Shown here in pieces: positions 60,837 to 64,000 of a stretch of 64,000 nt of DNA. How positions within the stretch are numbered: the first letter of the stretch is position 1; each line of letters starts with the position of its first letter. The translations under genes were made by a program, and so were the position numbers. The notes below the pieces were generated by a model. That model was not told the origin of the DNA and ran no database searches. It was given only the letters and a program-made list of their open reading frames with translations. Origin of the DNA: Sambucus nigra (lineage: Eukaryota > Streptophyta > Magnoliopsida > Dipsacales > Adoxaceae); NCBI GenBank assembly GCA_949130495.1, contig CASBWL010000424.1, forward strand, positions 186,001 through 250,000. Direction: 5' to 3'.

Positions 60837-61551
60837 TAGGATGAGTTGAATATACACGTTAGGCGTGCACATTGGATGAGAGGTGATCATCTAGAGTGAG
60901 TGTACGAACATCTAACATGAACACTATATGTGCTAACGTTTTCATTTAAGAACTTGTTGATTTTTAAATATTTTTTAACTTGGGATCTGACCCGTTTTCT
61001 GCAAATCTCTTCTTTTTGTCAAATTTTTTTAGGTGCCTAGCCACAAGGACACCAGGCTTAGGAGTTCCATTCATTTGACGTATTCTAGCTGCTGTGGAAG
61101 TTACAGGACCTCGGTTGTAGACGCCTCCATATTTTCCATTCCTTCACTTTGAGTTATTTACTTCAGTTAGGGCATGTTGCCCCTTTCTATTAAACAAGGA
61201 GAGATCTATGGATTTATTTATTTATTCCTTTCAAATAGTGGTTTATTTTATATTGAAATATTATATTTGGTACTTAGATTGGAAGTGTTTACCCTAGTTA
61301 CCTTTATTATTTGAGATATTTCCTTTCATATGAGATTGGTGTGGATGGTGAATGTTTAATTGATCGTTAATTATGTTTTATATTATTTGAAAGATAAAAT
61401 TTTGACATCAAACTTTTAAAATATTAAGTTGTTAGTATTTAAAAATAAATTCTTTGACAGTGATGCATAATCTGAACCAACTGGATATTCTGATTTAATT
61501 TAATAAAGGTCTTATCACCCGGTATTTAATTAGGCGGGGTGTCACATAATG

Positions 61552-63000
61552 CGAACACCTGTACCACGGGTCAAGCGGGAATGGTAAGTCTTTATTGGGA
61601 GATAATGAGTTATCAATGATTATTTGGGAGGCCACAATGGCCGTTATTGAAATGGGAAGGCCAAATAGAACCCCAAGTGGTTCAGGAACATATAATGCCT
61701 ATATCATCCTAGGATAAGGTGAGGGAAAAATTTGGTAAGGGTAATTCACCCACGTTCATAAGAGGATCTGACCCAACACTGGCTCACCAATGGAGGATAA
61801 ACATTGAGAGTTCCTTAGGATTGTGTATTACACCGAGGTGGAGAATAAGATGTTAGCTACATTTAAGTTAATCGATAATGCTTTGCAGTGGTGGGAGAGT
61901 GTGACCACTACCGAGGATAGAGATTGTATGACACATGGGAAGTTTGTGGTGAAGTTTAATGAGAAGTATTTTTCGTATGCTATTACATCCACTAAGAAGA
62001 AGTACTTAATCAATGTGGAGAAAGGTTCACATAGTGTGTCTAAGTATGAGCAAGAGTTTATTAATCCATCCATGTTTGACTTGGAAGAGTTGAACATTGA
62101 GAAGAACAAGAAGAATTGTTTCATTATTGGGTTGACTTAGTCTATTAAGCAAGTTGTGATGGGGAAGGTAAAAAAAGGATGGAGTTGAGTGGTCAGGATA
62201 TGAGAAGGTATTTCCAAACTGAAGTATAAGGGTTGGAATAACCAACATGGATAAAAACCTTGGAAGAAGCCTTGGGTAGGGACTGATTAACAGTAGACCC
62301 TCCATCGGGATAATAGGATCTCACATATTCCTCAAGATCATAGTTAAGACCATGGACTACAATAAGGATATTGAGAGATGGTTAGGCAGTTAAGGTTATT
62401 CATGGGATCTTTTTATTCATGTGGATATAGAGGATACAAAGGCTTGGGGTGAGCAGGGTTAGGGAGTTCCAGCATCGGGTGTATAGGGTGCTATTGCTTA
62501 ACCTATAGCACAAATGTGGAAACTTTAGGGAGAGCCTAGACATGGCTAGTTGGGTTTGTGCCGTATGATCTTTTATCAATCATTTTGATTTTTTTATGTG
62601 TACTATTACTTGATATTGTGATGTATGTTCACGATGGGATTGGGTGTATGGGTGTCCCATATGTGGCGTACTATGTTAGGCATGTGTGAGCCTTACTTTT
62701 TCTATTTCATGAGGATGTATGGGGGTGTGTTGACCTGACTTATGGTTTGTTGATTATGCGTAAGTGGGCCGATAATGATGATGTGATCTTCTTTACTATG
62801 ATTCTATTTTTGCAGATTCCAAGAACTTATATCCTGTTGTAAGGGGGACGAGTCTGCTACCTCGTATTTTGGTAATTTAACTAAAAAAGTGGAAATTAAT
62901 AAATAATTATGATTTGGTATGTTGAAAATTAACCTAAATTAATAATGTTTAATATATATGAATTTTCATGAATTTATGCTAATTAGATGAATAAGGGACA
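61552..63000 (+). mobile_element. old gypsy element, right part (gag remnant, PPT, 3' LTR start)
   Basis: This continues the element cut at 53350. It contains a gag remnant, a damaged zinc-knuckle stretch near 62410-62440 (FYSCGYRGYKG), the non-coding block shared with the young element (62641-62697) and a purine tract AAGGGGGACGAGTC (62841-62854) before an LTR start at 62855. Pol is missing entirely, so the element was internally deleted or non-autonomous before the later insertions. Confidence 0.6.
61731..62140 (+). pseudogene. gypsy gag domain remnant
   Basis: The first part (SPTFIRGSDPTLAHQW, about 61741-61790) is in one frame and the rest, starting near 61823, in another: VENKMLATFKLIDNALQWWE, then GKFVVKFNEKYF and KYEQEFINPSMFDLEEL, ending at TAG 62138-62140. 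This is the retrotransposon gag capsid pattern, diverged from the gag at 40445. A frameshift separates the two parts, and no start codon in frame precedes the second. Confidence 0.75.
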
Positions 63001-63488
63001 AGAGTGAATAAGAGTTCATATCGTACCAAGAATTGTGCAGTTGAAATTGTTTACATAGGTTTTCAGAAGTGTAGTGACATATGGTGAGATCCTAGGATTG
63101 ATTATGAATATCTTGGGATTTTAGTTTAGCTTTCATATGCATATACTTTTATATATTTGTAGGCAAAACTATGTGTAGTTCACTTGGAGAATTTATACAA
63201 GCCAACTAACTTTCCCACTCATACCCCCACCGTTTATATGCATTTTAGGTTTGGACGAGTAGCGTTTTATTATTTTGATGTTCCGGAATGGGGGGACGAT
63301 AAGATGGCTTTGTACTTTATTGTATTTAATATTCAAAACAATGTTGTATTTTTTTACTGCAAATTGTAAAAAGAGATTTTAACTATTAATGAGAAAATCA
63401 GTATTTTATTCATTCATAATTTTCCAAGCTTTCGTAAATGTTTTATTTATCCATTGAACATTAATGAAATTGTCTGAATTTTTTTAAA
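63001..63488. other. unassigned DNA
   Basis: No gene is recognised. The short frame at 63184-63369 shows no known motif. It lies between the old LTR start and the LINE fragment. Confidence 0.35.
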
Positions 63489-64000
63489 TTGGCACGTATT
63501 TTTAATATTTTAAGTAGCACCTCTTGTGGTGTTACAACAATAATTGAGAATCAATTTGGGTTTCTATCTGGGAGATCAATAACGAAAGGTATTTATTTAT
63601 TGAGGATGTTAATGGAGAAGAAAAACGATCTTCGTATGGTTTTTGAACATTTGGAGAAAGCATATGATAGAATACTAAGAGATATTATATGGTAGGTTTT
63701 ACATAAAAAAACAAATGACTTGTAGATTTATTGATGTAATTAAGGTTGTATATGATGGGGCCATAATTATAGTAAGAAAAATAAGAGATTTTCCAAATAA
63801 TACACGTTTGCGCCAATGTTCAACACTAAGTCCTTATCATTTTTTTCTTGTTATGGATGAGTTGACTGGACAAATACAAGATGATGTTCCGTGGTGTATA
63901 TTATTTGCATATGATATTATTTCAGTTAATGAAACTTAAGGCATGGATTAAAGCTATACTAGAATTATGGAAAGAAACTCTAGAAACAAGAGGGATTAAA
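63489..64000 (+). pseudogene. LINE reverse transcriptase fragment, continuing past the window
   Basis: Encodes IENQFGFLSGRSITKGIYLL and MVFEHLEKAYDR (usual form VFIDLEKAYDR, so the first catalytic Asp region is altered), a short gap with a frame change at about 63696-63714, then FIDVIKVVYDG, LSPYHFFLVMDELT, PWCILFAYDI (usual FADDI, so a catalytic Asp is replaced by Tyr), and after a stop at 63937, LELWKETLETRGIK to the last base. The order and wording are those of plant LINE reverse transcriptases. Both catalytic motifs are damaged, so it is inactive. Confidence 0.85.

Larger units (their letters stand above)
53351..61546 (+). mobile_element. solo gypsy LTR (Tekay-like), itself interrupted
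   Basis: The LTR starts TGTAATACCCCATATTTTTG and ends GGTATTTAATTAGGCGGGGTGTCACA, like the LTRs at 37251. It is flanked by a perfect duplication TAATG (53346-53350, 61547-61551). Its own sequence is 53351-55483 plus 60842-61546, about 2.8 kb, with a young LTR element in between. No gag or pol accompanies it, so it is a solo LTR. Confidence 0.9.

Overview
This is a 64 kb stretch of plant nuclear DNA made almost entirely of nested transposable elements. I found no intact host gene. The evidence for a plant is: LTR retrotransposons primed by initiator tRNA-Met (TGGTATCAGAGC at 12905, 40263 and 57869), SIRE/Maximus-like copia and Tekay/Del-like gypsy coding remnants, a CACTA (En/Spm) transposon with tnp2-like and transposase_24-like genes, Helitron 3' ends and plant-type LINE remnants. 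The AT-rich intergenic DNA and element families fit a eudicot, but the species cannot be named. No CRISPR array, operon, phage or bacterial gene is present.

Layout. (1) 1-3568: unannotated DNA, a 5'-truncated LINE (616-1660, minus) with a 13-bp target-site duplication (TSD), and decayed element DNA. (2) 3569-6996: a solo gypsy LTR, minus, TSD CTTAT. (3) 8198-30453: one copia element, TSD TATCA, inflated to 22 kb. Its 5' LTR holds a Helitron (about 8530-11529) and its 3' LTR holds a solo gypsy LTR (26545-29535, TSD AAAGT). Its interior holds a second Helitron end, a broken reverse transcriptase/RNase H, a MITE-like inverted repeat and an intron-containing piece of a host gene. (4) 30454-36970: decayed repeats, including a short Transposase_28-like remnant, a three-unit tandem repeat and two segments that act as paralogous empty sites. 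(5) 36971-51565: a CACTA transposon, TSD ATC, carrying a gypsy element (37251-47771, TSD TTTTC) inside its 5' end. (6) 52258-about 63000: an old gypsy remnant split by a solo LTR (53351-61546, TSD TAATG), which is itself split by a very young LTR element with no coding capacity (55484-60836, TSD TAGGA). (7) 63489-64000: a LINE reverse transcriptase fragment running off the window.

The TSDs give a relative order of insertion. In nest 6: old gypsy, then solo-LTR precursor, then the young element. In nest 5: CACTA, then gypsy. In nest 3: copia, then Helitron and gypsy. For several insertions the window also holds the uninterrupted counterpart sequence, so breakpoints can be read almost to the base.

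All coding regions are broken. In the 37251-47771 gypsy element most pol nonsense codons are TAG, several at positions where the family usually has glutamine, and several catalytic residues are lost, consistent with decay by deamination of methylated CHG sites. I saw no convincing new biochemical system. The most unusual signals are the near-identical coding-less LTR element with hairpin-forming tandem repeats, the perfect 27-bp palindromes in the CACTA ends, and a sequence module shared by copia and gypsy LTRs.
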